DNA from: Halopolyspora algeriensis
GTDB taxonomy: Bacteria; Actinomycetota; Actinomycetes; Mycobacteriales; Pseudonocardiaceae
Assembly (NCBI RefSeq): GCF_003337235.1
Contig: NZ_QPJC01000004.1
Location: 62,001 to 126,000 of the forward strand
Length of the DNA: 64,000 bases
Reading direction: 5' to 3'
The translations under genes and the position numbers were made by a program. Positions 7,695 through 18,344 of the stretch are shown piece by piece. Every line of letters begins with the position of its first letter. Positions within the stretch are counted from its first letter, which is position 1. The notes under the pieces are model-generated. The model worked only from the letters and a program-made list of their open reading frames with translations. It did not search any database and was not told the origin of the DNA.

Positions 7695-9603
7695 CATCCG
7701 CCGCGGTCGCGGCATGCGCACGGGAATCGCCACCGTGTGTCTGTCCGGCACGCTGGAGGACAAGCTGACCGCGGCGGCCTCCGCCGGCTTCGACGGGGTG
7801 GAGATCTTCGAGAACGATCTCATCGCCGCACCCTGGTCACCGGGACAGATCCGGCAGCGCTGCCTCGAGTTGGGTCTGTCGGTCGATCTCTACCAGCCCT
7901 TCCGGGATTTCGACTCGGCCACGCAGGAGAGGTTCGCCGCGAACCTGCGCCGCGCCGAACACAAGCTCGAGCTGATGCAGCAGCTCGATGCGGACACGAT
8001 CCTGGTCTGCTCATCGGTGGCCCCGGACGCCGCGCAGGACGACGATCTCATCGCCGAGCAGCTGCGCACCCTGGCCGACCGAGCCGCCGAGCGCGGCCTG
8101 CGCATCGCCTACGAGGCGCTGGCCTGGGGCCGGTATGTCCACACCTACGAGCATTCCTGGGAGATCGTCCGGCGTGCCGACCATCCCGCGCTGGGGGTGT
8201 GCCTGGACAGCTTCCACATCCTCTCCCTCGGCGACGACCCGGCCGGGATCCGCTCCATCCCCGGCGACAAGCTGTTCTTCCTGCAGCTGGCCGACGCGCC
8301 CCGGCTGGACATGGACGTGCTGCAGTGGAGCAGGCACCACCGGCTCTTTCCCGGTCAGGGCGCCTTCGACCTGGCGGGATTCCTCGGACACGTGCTCGAT
8401 GCCGGCTACCGCGGGCCGCTGTCGCTGGAGGTCTTCAACGACGTGTTCCGCCAGGCCGACCCCGAACGCGCCGCCGTCGACGCGATGCGTTCGCTGCTCA
8501 CCCTGCAGGAACGGGTCGTGGCAAACAGGGACACAGCGGCTCGGCGCCCCGCTTCCACCATCGAGCTGCCCGCAGCTCCGGAGCTTGCCGGGCACGCCTT
8601 CACCGAGTTGGCCGTCACCGAGACCTCCGGTCCTCCGGTCGCGGACGCACTGGCGAAACTCGGCTTCACCCACACCGGGCAGCACCGTTCCAAGCCGGTG
8701 CAGCTGTGGCAGCAGGGCGAGGCCCGCATCCTGCTCAACGGCGGCGGCCGGTCCGAGCAGGACGCCGCAGGCGAACCGGCCGCCGCGGTCAACGCGCTGG
8801 CCGTGGAAAGCACCGATCCGGCACGTTCCGCCCAGCGCGCCGAAGCGCTGCTGTCCCCCGTCCTGCCACGCAACCGTGGCGCGGACGAGGCGATCCTGCA
8901 CGCCGTCGCCGCCCCGGACGGGACCTCGGTGTTCTTCTGCCCCACCGGGGAGCACGGTGCCACCTGGTCGGCGGACTTCACTCCCACCGGGAACGCGGCG
9001 GATACCGGCACCGGGCTGACCGGAACCGACCACGTCGCGCTCACCCAACCCTTCGACCACTTCGATGAAGCCGCCCTGTTCTACCGCTCGGTGCTGGGAT
9101 TGGAGCCGGAAACCACCGCCGAGTTCGCCGCACCGTTCGGCCTGATCCGCAGCCGCGCCGTGACGAATCCCGGCCGCGATGTCCGGATCGCGCTGAGCGT
9201 GACGGTCCTGCGCCGCGGCGAGGAGTGGGCTCCGGGAGTTCCCGCCCCGCAACACATCGCCTTCGGCACCGACGACGCCATCGCCGCCGCGCGAGCGATG
9301 CGCGCACGAGGGGCACCCCTGCTGGAGATTCCCGGCAACTACTACGACGATCTGGACGCACGCCTGGCCCTCGATCCCGACCTGCTCGCCGCGATGCGCG
9401 CGCACAACGTGCTCTACGACCGCGACGAGCACGGCGAGTTCCTGCACTTCTACACCGAGGTACTCGGATCACGGGTCTTCTTCGAGGTGGTGCAGCGCAT
9501 CGGCGGATACAGCGGCTACGGTGCCGCCAACGCGCCGGTCCGGATGGCCGCCCACCGCAGGCAGCGGGTCACCGGCAGCGCCCGGAGACCGGTCCACACA
9601 TGA
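7681..9603 (+). CDS. qsuB: 3-dehydroshikimate dehydratase, QsuB-type two-domain enzyme
   Basis: 640 aa. The N-terminal ~285 residues are a sugar-phosphate-isomerase/epimerase TIM barrel with metal-ligand motifs IAYEALAW, CLDSFHILS, FLQLADAP and LSLEVFND. The C-terminal half contains two VOC modules like 4-hydroxyphenylpyruvate dioxygenase, with TDHVAL, QHIAFGTDD and FFEVVQR as metal His/His/Glu positions. This is the architecture of actinobacterial QsuB, which converts 3-dehydroshikimate to protocatechuate; the C-terminal domain has no established reaction there. The ATG at 7681 has GGAGG and AGGAGG upstream; a second ATG at 7714 is possible. It completes a quinate/shikimate route to protocatechuate. 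Confidence 0.88.
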   Translation: MPTVDIRRGRGMRTGIATVCLSGTLEDKLTAAASAGFDGVEIFENDLIAAPWSPGQIRQRCLELGLSVDLYQPFRDFDSATQERFAANLRRAEHKLELMQQLDADTILVCSSVAPDAAQDDDLIAEQLRTLADRAAERGLRIAYEALAWGRYVHTYEHSWEIVRRADHPALGVCLDSFHILSLGDDPAGIRSIPGDKLFFLQLADAPRLDMDVLQWSRHHRLFPGQGAFDLAGFLGHVLDAGYRGPLSLEVFNDVFRQADPERAAVDAMRSLLTLQERVVANRDTAARRPASTIELPAAPELAGHAFTELAVTETSGPPVADALAKLGFTHTGQHRSKPVQLWQQGEARILLNGGGRSEQDAAGEPAAAVNALAVESTDPARSAQRAEALLSPVLPRNRGADEAILHAVAAPDGTSVFFCPTGEHGATWSADFTPTGNAADTGTGLTGTDHVALTQPFDHFDEAALFYRSVLGLEPETTAEFAAPFGLIRSRAVTNPGRDVRIALSVTVLRRGEEWAPGVPAPQHIAFGTDDAIAAARAMRARGAPLLEIPGNYYDDLDARLALDPDLLAAMRAHNVLYDRDEHGEFLHFYTEVLGSRVFFEVVQRIGGYSGYGAANAPVRMAAHRRQRVTGSARRPVHT

Positions 9604-9809
9604 GCCGGTGCGGTGCCGGCATTCCGTTGCCCCGGGAGAACGGTGCCCCGGGCGCGCCGAGCCGCCCGGGTCGCGCCACCATCCCGCGCACCTTCCTGCC
9701 GATGCCTGCGGCACAACGGGAGCAGGAGATCCATCGCGTCCCTGGCAACGCGCCGGTTGATTCCTGGAGGTCGAAAAGCGCTGCTTGCGGCAGTCGATCC
9801 GACCGACGA

Positions 9810-10640
9810 CTACGAGGCGGAGAGGAGGCCGACGGCGCCGTAGCCATTGGCGGATGTGTCGGTGGGAGCATCGGGGCGCCACTGGTCGACCGGAACGAGG
9901 CCAGGCTCGATGAGGTGATAGCCGGCCAGCATCGGGGTGATCTCCTCGGCACTGCGTGGCCACAGTGGAGTGGTCGTGCCGCGGTAGAGCTCTTGACCGG
10001 CGGAGGCTTCCTGGGCGGTCATGGTGATCGCCGCGGCATGCGACAGGACCAGGTAGCTGCCGGGCACGCACGCGTCCCGGTAGGTGGCCATGATCCCGGC
10101 CGGGTCCTCGGTATCGGGCACGAAGTGCAGGATCGCCACCGCCAGCACCGCCACCGGCCGGTCGAAGTCCAGCAGACCAGCCACCTCGGGCGCGGCCAGG
10201 ACCTGACCGGGGTGGCGAATATCAGCCTGAGTGACACTCACCAGCGGGTCGTCGTCGAGCAGCTGGCGGGCATGGGACACCGCCACCGGCTCGATATCGA
10301 CGTAGGCGATGCGGGCCTCGGGGTTGTGCCGGTGGGCGATCTCGTGAACGTTGCCGACGGTAGGAACGCCGGATCCCAGGTCGAGGAACTGATCAATGCC
10401 CTGCTCACAGAGCTGGGCCACCGCCCGCCCGAGAAAGGAACGATTGGCCCGCGCGAAGCGGCCGATCTCCGGGGTGATCGCCAGCGCCTGTTCCGCCGCC
10501 TGACGATCGACGGCAAAATTCGCCGCCCCGCCCAGGTAGTAGTCATACATCCGGGCCGCGTTCGGATGCTGCACATCCAGCCCCGCTGCAGCACCCGGCG
10601 ACAGCTGCCACTGATCATCACCGTTCCTGTGCCGATCCAT
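9810..10640 (-). CDS. Methyltransf_19 (DUF574) SAM methyltransferase-like protein
   Basis: 276 aa from the ATG with AGGGAGAGG upstream. Signatures are HPNAARMYDYYLGGAANF at the N-terminus, FLDLGSGVPTVGNVHEIA (motif I), IAYVDIEPVAVSHA and the PVAVLAVAILHFVPD strand. This is the S-adenosyl methyltransferase family PF04672, greatly expanded in actinomycetes and without a firm substrate. The gene stands alone between the quinate cluster and the gluconokinase operon; the 206-base gap at its 3' end holds nothing recognisable. Confidence 0.88.
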   Translation of the reverse strand: MDRHRNGDDQWQLSPGAAAGLDVQHPNAARMYDYYLGGAANFAVDRQAAEQALAITPEIGRFARANRSFLGRAVAQLCEQGIDQFLDLGSGVPTVGNVHEIAHRHNPEARIAYVDIEPVAVSHARQLLDDDPLVSVTQADIRHPGQVLAAPEVAGLLDFDRPVAVLAVAILHFVPDTEDPAGIMATYRDACVPGSYLVLSHAAAITMTAQEASAGQELYRGTTTPLWPRSAEEITPMLAGYHLIEPGLVPVDQWRPDAPTDTSANGYGAVGLLSAS

Positions 10641-10720
10641 GACCTCTCCCTGGCTCGCCAACACCGTCGATCAACAACCTAACCACCCACCCCCCGCCAC
10701 CACCAGCATCCTCGGCTTGC

Positions 10721-11281
10721 TCACACCTGCCAGGTCTCGAGCACACGCTCGACGATGCGTTCCGGTGGCTCCGTGGCGCCGACGGTCAGCACGTGCTCGC
10801 AGGCGTCCGGCTCTTCCAGCGTGGCGAACTGGCTGTCGACGAGCGCGGCGGGAAAGAAGTGGCCGTCCCTGCCTGCGAGGCGCTCGGCCAGCTCCTCCCG
10901 CCCCGCCCGCAGGTGCACGAACCCCACCACACCGGCGCTGCCCCGCAGGACCTCACGGTAAGCCTTCTTCAGCGCCGAGCAGGCCAGCACCACCGGGTCC
11001 CCGGCCGCGACCCGCCGGTCCAGCTCGTCCCGGAGTCGCTCCAGCCACGGCATGCGGTCGGCGTCGGTCAGCGGGGTACCGGCACGCATCTTGTCGACGT
11101 TGTGCTGCGGGTGGAAGTCATCGGCATCGAGGTGCCGCCACTCCACACGCTGCGCCAGGGCTGCCCCGACAGTGCTCTTGCCGCAGCCGGAGACACCCAT
11201 GACGACCACGGCATCGCAGGACAGCGACCGTGCCGCAGCGGCCACCTGCTGCGGCGCGTGCTCGCTCAGCTCACCAGTCAT
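10721..11281 (-). CDS. gntK: Gluconokinase
   Basis: 186 aa, the usual size. The P-loop is [14 protein letters not shown], followed by [16 protein letters not shown] and [13 protein letters not shown], both hallmark GntK/GntV motifs, and [15 protein letters not shown]. It phosphorylates D-gluconate to 6-phosphogluconate in the cytoplasm. The start overlaps the ManD gene stop by 11 bases, so it is the last gene of the operon. Its pairing with a ManD-family dehydratase suggests that a gluconate or related aldonate passes through this locus. Confidence 0.93.
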   Translation of the reverse strand: MTGELSEHAPQQVAAAARSLSCDAVVVMGVSGCGKSTVGAALAQRVEWRHLDADDFHPQHNVDKMRAGTPLTDADRMPWLERLRDELDRRVAAGDPVVLACSALKKAYREVLRGSAGVVGFVHLRAGREELAERLAGRDGHFFPAALVDSQFATLEEPDACEHVLTVGATEPPERIVERVLETWQV

Positions 11282-12509
11282 GGACCGTCCCGTCGAGCAG
11301 TCGGTTCACGGGCAGGTACGCCCGCTCGTACGGGTACTTCGCCGCCAGATCCTCGTCGAAGTGGATCCCCAGCCCGGGCTCCTCGCTCGGGCGCAGGCCA
11401 CCGTCGGCGAACTCGTGGGTCGGGCCGAAGACCTCCCGCGTCTGCTCGCTGTGGACCATGTACTCCTGGATGCCGAAGTTGTGCAGCACCAGACCGAGGT
11501 GTGCGGCCGCGGCCAACCCGATCGGTGAGACGTCGGTGGGCCCGTGCATCCCGGACTTCACCTGATACAGCGCCGCATAATCCATGATCCGGCGCACGCT
11601 GGTGATGCCGCCCGCGTGCGTGATCGGGGAACGGACGTAGTCGATGAGCTGTTCGGAGATCAGGTACTGGTAGTCCCAGATCGTGTTGAACACCTCACCG
11701 ATCGCCAGCGGCGTCGTGGTGTGGTGGCGCACCCAGCGCAGGGCTTCCTGGTTCTCCGCCGGGGTGACGTCTTCGAGCCAGAACAGGTCATAGGGCTCCA
11801 GCGACTTGCCCAGCTTGGCCGCCTGGATCGGAGTGAGCCGGTGGTGCGCGTCGTGCAGCAACGCGATCTCGTCGCCGAACTCGCTGCGCACCGCCTCGAA
11901 CACCGAGGGGACGTGGCGCAGATAGGCGCGGGTGTCCCAGCTCTCCTCGGCGGGCAACGCCGAGCGACGGGCGGGTTCGTAGTCGTAGCGGGTGTCCCCG
12001 CCCACCGAGGCCGCCGAACTGGAGGCGACGCCGTACACCGAGTCCAGCCCCGGCACCCCGGTCTGGATGCGGATCGCGCGGAACCCCTCGGCGAGATGCT
12101 CGCGCACGGAGTCGAACAGCTCGGGGATGTCCTGGCCGCTGGCGTGGCCGTAGACCAGGCACCGCTGCCTGCTGGCTCCACCGAGCAACTGGTACAGCGG
12201 CAACCCGGCGACCTTGGCCTTGATGTCCCACAGGGCGGTGTCCACCGCGGCGATCGCGGCCATGGTGACCGGGCCCCGCCGCCAGTATCCCCCGCGGTAC
12301 AGGTACTGCCAGGTGTCCTCGATCGCGTGGGCATCGCGCCCGGCCAGCAGCGGAGCGACATGGCCCTCGAGGTAGCTCGCCACCGCCAGCTCCCGGCCGT
12401 TGAGGGTGCCGTCGCCGTATCCCACCACCCCGTCGTCGGTGGTGATCTTCAGCGTGACGAAGTTCCGGCCCGGACTGCTGACGATGACGTCTGCGCGCTC
12501 GATGAGCAC
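11271..12509 (-). CDS. ManD-subgroup sugar-acid dehydratase (enolase superfamily)
   Basis: 412 aa from a GTG start with GGAGGA upstream. The N-terminus [18 protein letters not shown] is diagnostic for the D-mannonate dehydratase/RspA subgroup. Metal and catalytic positions are visible: Asp and His in [11 protein letters not shown], Glu in [12 protein letters not shown], Glu in IGEVFNT and His in [10 protein letters not shown]. The product from mannonate or gluconate would be 2-keto-3-deoxygluconate. The residue after HG is Pro rather than Ala; as I recall, Pro goes with low-activity or gluconate-preferring members. With gluconokinase and a GPH symporter next door, aldonate/hexuronate use is likely. 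Confidence 0.85.
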   Translation of the reverse strand: MLIERADVIVSSPGRNFVTLKITTDDGVVGYGDGTLNGRELAVASYLEGHVAPLLAGRDAHAIEDTWQYLYRGGYWRRGPVTMAAIAAVDTALWDIKAKVAGLPLYQLLGGASRQRCLVYGHASGQDIPELFDSVREHLAEGFRAIRIQTGVPGLDSVYGVASSSAASVGGDTRYDYEPARRSALPAEESWDTRAYLRHVPSVFEAVRSEFGDEIALLHDAHHRLTPIQAAKLGKSLEPYDLFWLEDVTPAENQEALRWVRHHTTTPLAIGEVFNTIWDYQYLISEQLIDYVRSPITHAGGITSVRRIMDYAALYQVKSGMHGPTDVSPIGLAAAAHLGLVLHNFGIQEYMVHSEQTREVFGPTHEFADGGLRPSEEPGLGIHFDEDLAAKYPYERAYLPVNRLLDGTVHDW

Positions 12510-12571
12510 AGCGCTCCTCCTTGTCTCGACATGAATATCAATCGAATGACGTGTCCATGACACGTGCGGGC

Positions 12572-13939
12572 TCAGGCGCCGGGCATCGACGCCTGGGAGT
12601 CTTCAGCGTCGCGCTCGGCACGGCGTTGCACCACTTCGGCGGTGATCTCGCGGAACCGCTTCTCGGTCAGGGGATAGACCACCATGATCGCGATGGCGAT
12701 GCCCGCCAGGACCGCGGGAACCAAACCGGCAGCGGCCCGGATGCCCCACAGAGCCGAGGCGCTCTGCACCTGTGCACCGCCGACATAACCGGCCAGCCCG
12801 ATGGTGTAAGCCGCCGCCGAGCCACCGAAGGCCTGACCGAGCTTGCGCACGAAGGAGAACACCGCATACGTCGCGCCCTCGGTACGTGCGCCGGTCTTCC
12901 ACTCGCCGTACTCCACCGTGTCCGCCTCGAACGACCACAGCAGAACGTTGACCACCGCCAGGCCTGCGCCGATGAGAACGAAGAACCCGATGGCGACGTA
13001 CGGCATCGAGGCCGGTGCGAACAGAACGCCCAGAGAGCCGACGATCATGACCAGAGCGCCACCGATGTAGCCGTTCTTTTTGCCGAACCTGCGCACGATC
13101 TTCGGAACGAACGGCGCCAACCCGAACATCAGGCCGATCTGGGCAACCGTGATGGCGATGTAGTAATTCGCATTGCCGAGCACGTCCCGGGCGTAGTAGA
13201 TCCCGATCTTCTGCAACGAGAACATCGCGGTCAAAAAGAACAGCGAGCTGGCACACAGCAGGATCAGCGGGCGGTTGCGCTTGAGCGTGATCAAGCTTTG
13301 CTTCAGGCTGACGTGCTCGATGTCGCGATGCACGGTCTCCCGAGCGGTGGCAAACGTGAACAGGTAGAGCGCGACACCGACGACCACGAAAACCAGGGTG
13401 GTCATCGTCAGCGAGTACTGCAGGTTCTCGGCATTCTTGACCTGTGGGGAAATCACGAAGGCCAGGAGCAGCATGATCGCGGCCGCACCCATCGTCCGGG
13501 CGGTGGCCAGCTTGGACCGCTCAATGGAGTCCTGGGTCATCGCCGCGGCCAGCGATCCGTACGGAATGTTGACCAGGCTGTAGGCCATGGCCAGCGCCGC
13601 ATACGTCACGTAGGCATAGATCAGCTTGCCGGTCAGGCCCCAATCGGGCACGTGGAACGTCGCGACGCTGAGCAGCAACAACGGCACCGAGCCGAACAGC
13701 AGCCACGGGCGGAACTTGCCCCAGCGGCTGGAGGTCTTGTCGACGAGTCGGCCGGCGATGAGATCACCGATGCCGTCCCAGATGCGCACGACGAGGAAGA
13801 TCGTTCCTGCCGCCGCAGCCGGGATCCCGGCCACATCGGTGTAGTACAGCAGCAGGAACATCGAGGCCATCGAAAAGGCCAGGTTGTTGCCCGCATCCCC
13901 GGCCGCGTAGCCGAACAGTTGGCTGATGCGGAGTTTCAT
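12572..13939 (-). CDS. GPH-family sugar/glucuronide:cation symporter
   Basis: 455 aa from the ATG with GGGGAGGAG upstream; about twelve membrane helices. The N-terminus [17 protein letters not shown] and the loop motif [19 protein letters not shown] are classic glycoside-pentoside-hexuronide (MelB/UidB) signatures, as is [11 protein letters not shown]. Its 5' neighbour on the same strand is the 3' half of a beta-glucuronidase, so glucuronides are the likely cargo. It is the first intact gene of a leftward operon with the ManD and gluconokinase genes. Confidence 0.88.
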   Translation of the reverse strand: MKLRISQLFGYAAGDAGNNLAFSMASMFLLLYYTDVAGIPAAAAGTIFLVVRIWDGIGDLIAGRLVDKTSSRWGKFRPWLLFGSVPLLLLSVATFHVPDWGLTGKLIYAYVTYAALAMAYSLVNIPYGSLAAAMTQDSIERSKLATARTMGAAAIMLLLAFVISPQVKNAENLQYSLTMTTLVFVVVGVALYLFTFATARETVHRDIEHVSLKQSLITLKRNRPLILLCASSLFFLTAMFSLQKIGIYYARDVLGNANYYIAITVAQIGLMFGLAPFVPKIVRRFGKKNGYIGGALVMIVGSLGVLFAPASMPYVAIGFFVLIGAGLAVVNVLLWSFEADTVEYGEWKTGARTEGATYAVFSFVRKLGQAFGGSAAAYTIGLAGYVGGAQVQSASALWGIRAAAGLVPAVLAGIAIAIMVVYPLTEKRFREITAEVVQRRAERDAEDSQASMPGA

Positions 13940-13987
13940 GGCGACTCCTCCCCGGAGCGGGGGTTGCAAGGTCAGGAGGGAACGGGC

Positions 13988-14845
<858 letters not shown>

Positions 14846-14964
14846 GGGCTCGCAACGTGGTGGGGGCTGCTCCAACCACCCGACCACGCGCAGTCCTCGC
14901 CACTACTTCGTTGCCGGAGTGCGGGCCACATCGGTAGCGACGGGGCAGTCCCGCGAACTCCGGA

Positions 14965-15381
14965 TCATTCGAGCGGCTGGTTGCGGTAGCGCGCGGCGTA
15001 GCGGGCGGCTTCCTCGGCGTGCAGTGCCTCGGCCGCTTCGGCGCGCTTCGCCTGCCCGGTACCGATCGGGTAGCCGTGCTTGGCCAGGCGGTGCTCATTG
15101 CTTTCCACCATGGACGACGTGGAATACAACAGCGCCATGAGCACCCCGCCGATCACCGCCATGGCAGTGATCCACAGCGGCCCGGGAAGCAGCAGCACCA
15201 GTAGCCCCGGGGAAATCTGCACGAAGATCCGGGCGATGTGCCGCCACGCCCAGGTGCGACACGTGACGTCGTGGAGGACCCACTCCCGGTAGCGTTGCGG
15301 AAGTCGTCCGCCGTAGGCATACCAGATCCACTGGATCGGGTTGGGGCGGTTGATGCTTCCGGTTTCGCTGTCACTGGGCAT
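14965..15381 (-). CDS. DUF5313 membrane protein
   Basis: 138 aa from the ATG with AGGTGA upstream; a GTG nine bases earlier is the alternative. Signatures are RPNPIQWIWYAYGGRLP and YREWVLHDVTCRTW, then two adjacent hydrophobic helices and a charged Ala/Glu-rich tail. This is the DUF5313 family of actinobacteria, without a known function. It stands alone between the uxuB fragment and the MetE-like gene. Confidence 0.82.
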   Translation of the reverse strand: MPSDSETGSINRPNPIQWIWYAYGGRLPQRYREWVLHDVTCRTWAWRHIARIFVQISPGLLVLLLPGPLWITAMAVIGGVLMALLYSTSSMVESNEHRLAKHGYPIGTGQAKRAEAAEALHAEEAARYAARYRNQPLE

Positions 15382-15516
15382 GGTCGTCACCTTGAGGCTG
15401 TGGAACCGAGTCCGTGTCCACGACGTGCCCGGGCACCGGCACGCCGTCCCCGCATACGATACCGGCGCGACCCCCCGACGAAGACGACCTGTTCCCGGGC
15501 CGGTGCCCTCGGCCGG

Positions 15517-16635
15517 TCAGCCCCAGACCTCCTCGGCGGTTTCGACGACGAGTTCCAGCTTCGCCCACTGCTGTTCCTGCGTCAGCGCGTTGCCTTCCAC
15601 GGTGGAGGAGAACCCGCACTGCGGTGACAGGCAGAGCTGGTCGAGATCGACGAACCTGCTCGCCTCCTCGATGCGCCGCTTGAGCGTGTCCTTGCTCTCC
15701 AGCTCGCCGCTTTTGGTGGTGACCAGGCCGAGCACGACCTGCTTGCCCTTCGGCACGAAGCGCAGCGGCTCGAAACCGCCGGAACGCTCGTCGTCGAACT
15801 CCATGAAGAAGCCGTCCACCGCCAGCTCGTTGAACAGCACCTCCGCCACGAACTCGTAGCTGCCTTCGGCCACCCACGAGGACCGGAAATTGCCCCGGCA
15901 CATGTGGGTGGTGATGTGCAGGCTCTCGGGCCGGTTCGCCAGCGCCGCGTTGATCTGCCGGATGTAGCGCTCGTGCTGGTGCTCGGCATCGTCGCCACGA
16001 CCTGCGATGAGCTCGCGCTGCCGCGGGTCGTTGAGGTAGGCGAGGCTGGTGTCGTCGAGCTGCAGGTAGCGGCATCCCTGCTCGGCGATGCGGCGAATCT
16101 GTTCGGCATAGGCCGCGGTCAGGTCGGCCCAGAACTGTTCCTCGTCCGGATACACCTCGGGATCGATCTGGGCCCTGCCACCGCGGTAGTGCACCATGCT
16201 GGGCGAGGGAATGGTGAGCTTCGCCGTCGCGTCGGTGTTGTCCTGCAGGAAGCGGAAGTCGTCGGCGAAGATCGCCCTGTCCAGGGTGATCGTGTCGTTG
16301 ACCCGCATCGCGGCGGGCGAGAAGTCCAGCGTTCCGTCGCTGTTGCGGAATTCCACGTGCATGTGTTCGTCGGACTGCGTGATCCCACCGAGCTGGTAGA
16401 TGAAGTCCATGTGCCAGGAGCTGCGGCGGAATTCGCCGTCGGTGGCGCTGCGCAGGCCGATGTCGGCTTGCCGCTGCACCGTTTCGCGAATGGCCTTGTC
16501 CTCGGCGGTGTGCAGTTCTTCCGCGCCGATCAGTCCGGAGTCGTACTGCTGCCGGGCTTGCAGCAGGTACGGCGGCCGGAGCAGGCTGCCCACGTGATCG
16601 GCGCGGAAGGGAGGCGTGGTGCGGGATTCGGACAT
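15517..16635 (-). CDS. MetE-like (YxjG/YxjH-type) zinc methyltransferase, copy 1
   Basis: 372 aa, the single-barrel form of cobalamin-independent methionine synthase, about half the length of MetE. FRADHVGSLLRP at the N-terminus is the YxjG/YxjH-type signature. The zinc ligands are His and Cys in THMCRG and Cys in LSPQCGFSS; ATDGEFRRSSWHMDF is another family block. It starts at the ATG with GAGGTGG upstream. Members transfer a methyl group to a thiol, usually homocysteine, from a donor that is often unknown. It lies 36 bases downstream of an aromatic-acid transporter gene, with an IclR gene divergent beyond that. A close paralogue of the same length is at 54831-55949. Confidence 0.85.
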   Translation of the reverse strand: MSESRTTPPFRADHVGSLLRPPYLLQARQQYDSGLIGAEELHTAEDKAIRETVQRQADIGLRSATDGEFRRSSWHMDFIYQLGGITQSDEHMHVEFRNSDGTLDFSPAAMRVNDTITLDRAIFADDFRFLQDNTDATAKLTIPSPSMVHYRGGRAQIDPEVYPDEEQFWADLTAAYAEQIRRIAEQGCRYLQLDDTSLAYLNDPRQRELIAGRGDDAEHQHERYIRQINAALANRPESLHITTHMCRGNFRSSWVAEGSYEFVAEVLFNELAVDGFFMEFDDERSGGFEPLRFVPKGKQVVLGLVTTKSGELESKDTLKRRIEEASRFVDLDQLCLSPQCGFSSTVEGNALTQEQQWAKLELVVETAEEVWG

Positions 16636-16671
16636 GGATACCACCTCACGGATTCATCGGGAAACTGCGGT

Positions 16672-18036
16672 TCACCGGGCCGGGGACTCCTCCATCGGTG
16701 GTGTGGCCGGATCCTGCGGAGCGGTGCCGTGGACACCGTCGGTACGCAACAGCAACAGCGCGGCCGCTGTCGCCAGGAATACCACGCTGACGGCGATGTA
16801 GAGGTGCTCCGGCGCCCAGTTGGCATCGAGCAGCACCCCGGCGATGGTCGGCGACAGGATCGCCCCGCCACGGCCGACCCCGATCGCGAAACCGACACCG
16901 GTCGTGCGAATCGAGGTGTCGTAGAGAGCGGGCGCGGTCGCATACAAACCGGCGACACAGCCGTTGACGAGCAACCCGACCAACGCACCGAGCACGAAGG
17001 CCACAGCCAGCATCGACGTCGAGGAGATGAACCCGACGAGCAGCACCGCGGTGACGACCAGGTAATTGATCAGTACGTTGCGCAGCCGGAATCGCGCCGC
17101 GAGCGCGCCGATCGCCGCCGCGCCGAAGATGCCGCCCAGGTTCAGCAGCATCCCGCCGGTAATGCCCTGCTTGGCGGAGAGACCGGCTTCGACCAGCAGC
17201 TTCGGCGTCCAGCTGGTGACGAAGTAGAAGCCGAACATCACGCAGAAGAAGGCCACCCACAACAGCACCGTGGAGCGCCGCAGGTGTGGCGCGAACAGTG
17301 CACCGACCTTGCCGCCCGGCCCTGCCGATTTCGCCGACGGAGGATCCGGAAGCCGGTCGAGGGTGGCCTGCCCGAGCTTGCGAGCCAGCACGTTGACCCG
17401 CTGCAACGCGCGCTGCGGCTGCTTCGTCAGCAGGAAGTCCAGCGATTCCGGCAACCAGAAGAACACCAGCGCGATCGCGACCGCGGTGGCGAGACCACCG
17501 AACAGGAACACCGAACGCCACCCGAACGAGGACAGCAGGACGATCGCGAACATGCCGCCCAACGTGGCGCCCAGCGCGTAACCGGTGGAATTGAGGCTCA
17601 CGGCCAGGGCACGCCAACGTTTGGATGCGTACTCACTGGCAAGGACATTGCTGCAGGCCAGAATGCCACCGATACCGAGTCCCGTGAGCACGCGCAGCAC
17701 CGCGAGCTGAACCGGCGACTGGCTCGCCGCGGACAGCAGCATGCCCGCGCTCGCGACCGCGAGACAGAGCATGATCAGCGGACGGCGTCCGATCCGATCG
17801 GCCCAGGGAGCGACGAACAGCGACCCACCTGCCATTCCGACCAGACCGGCGGACAGCAGCAACCCGAGCATCGTGCCGCTGAGGGTGAACTCCTGCGATA
17901 CCGCGTCGGCGGTGAAAGCCATGACGAGCACGTCGAACCCGTCGAGCATGTTGAGCAGGATGCACACCACGACCGCCAGCCATTGGAATCGCTTCATCGG
18001 TCCCTCGTCGAGGGCGGTGCTCAGCGGGTGCTTCAT
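16672..18036 (-). CDS. AAHS-family MFS transporter (aromatic acid:H+ symporter type)
   Basis: 454 aa, about twelve membrane helices. LLNMLDGFDVLVMAFTADAV in helix 1 and APWADRIGRRPLIML in the first loop are diagnostic for the AAHS branch (PcaK, BenK, VanK). The central loop is long, about 60 residues. An internal ATG 14 codons in (17997) has a better spaced GAGGGA, so the N-terminus is uncertain. It is co-directional with the MetE-like gene and divergent from an IclR gene. The pair may import and demethylate a methylated aromatic or similar acid (speculative). Confidence 0.85.
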   Translation of the reverse strand: MKHPLSTALDEGPMKRFQWLAVVVCILLNMLDGFDVLVMAFTADAVSQEFTLSGTMLGLLLSAGLVGMAGGSLFVAPWADRIGRRPLIMLCLAVASAGMLLSAASQSPVQLAVLRVLTGLGIGGILACSNVLASEYASKRWRALAVSLNSTGYALGATLGGMFAIVLLSSFGWRSVFLFGGLATAVAIALVFFWLPESLDFLLTKQPQRALQRVNVLARKLGQATLDRLPDPPSAKSAGPGGKVGALFAPHLRRSTVLLWVAFFCVMFGFYFVTSWTPKLLVEAGLSAKQGITGGMLLNLGGIFGAAAIGALAARFRLRNVLINYLVVTAVLLVGFISSTSMLAVAFVLGALVGLLVNGCVAGLYATAPALYDTSIRTTGVGFAIGVGRGGAILSPTIAGVLLDANWAPEHLYIAVSVVFLATAAALLLLRTDGVHGTAPQDPATPPMEESPAR

Positions 18037-18344
18037 CTCCGCTCACCCGGCCCGACTGCGACGGAGACAACGCACACGAGAGTGATCATGGAAATACGGT
18101 CCTTCTGCTCGATCGAATGCCGTGGTTCTTGCCCAGGATTTGCCGCAGTGTCGCGATGTCTCGATCACAACACCACCCGCGTTTTCAACAGTTGAAAGAC
18201 TCAGTTTTTCGCCCCACCGGGCGCAGCGCGGGAAAATCGGCGCTCACCAGCACGTTCAAGAGCTGGTGCAGGATGTCGGTACGGGTTACCGTCCAGCGGA
18301 CCCGAGAACACGACCGGTGCCTTGCGGCACGAAACGAGCCAGCC
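18037..18344. other. 308-base divergent regulatory region, transporter / IclR
   Basis: Separates the AAHS transporter and IclR start codons. It contains the palindrome at 18183-18197 and, just after it, TTTTTCGCCCCACCGGG, which resembles the TTTTTCCGCCCAACGG stretch in the paralogous region near 56035. The IclR frame is open back to 18117, but the extra residues are not family-like. Confidence 0.5.
18183..18197. promoter_or_regulatory. IclR-operator-like palindrome, module 1
   Basis: TTTCAACAGTTGAAA is a perfect palindrome (7-base arms, one central base). Position between divergent genes and A/T-rich arms fit an IclR-family operator. Probably bound by the adjacent regulator (inference). Confidence 0.5.

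Noticed and set aside
9600-10682. Gene overlapping the qsuB stop (ATGA at 9600)
   Set aside because: The frame runs antisense through the Methyltransf_19 gene and has no domain.
15417-15517. GGGCACCGG/CCGGTGCCC as terminator of MetE-like copy 1
   Set aside because: Arms match, but the loop is over 60 bases, so a functional hairpin is doubtful in GC-rich DNA.
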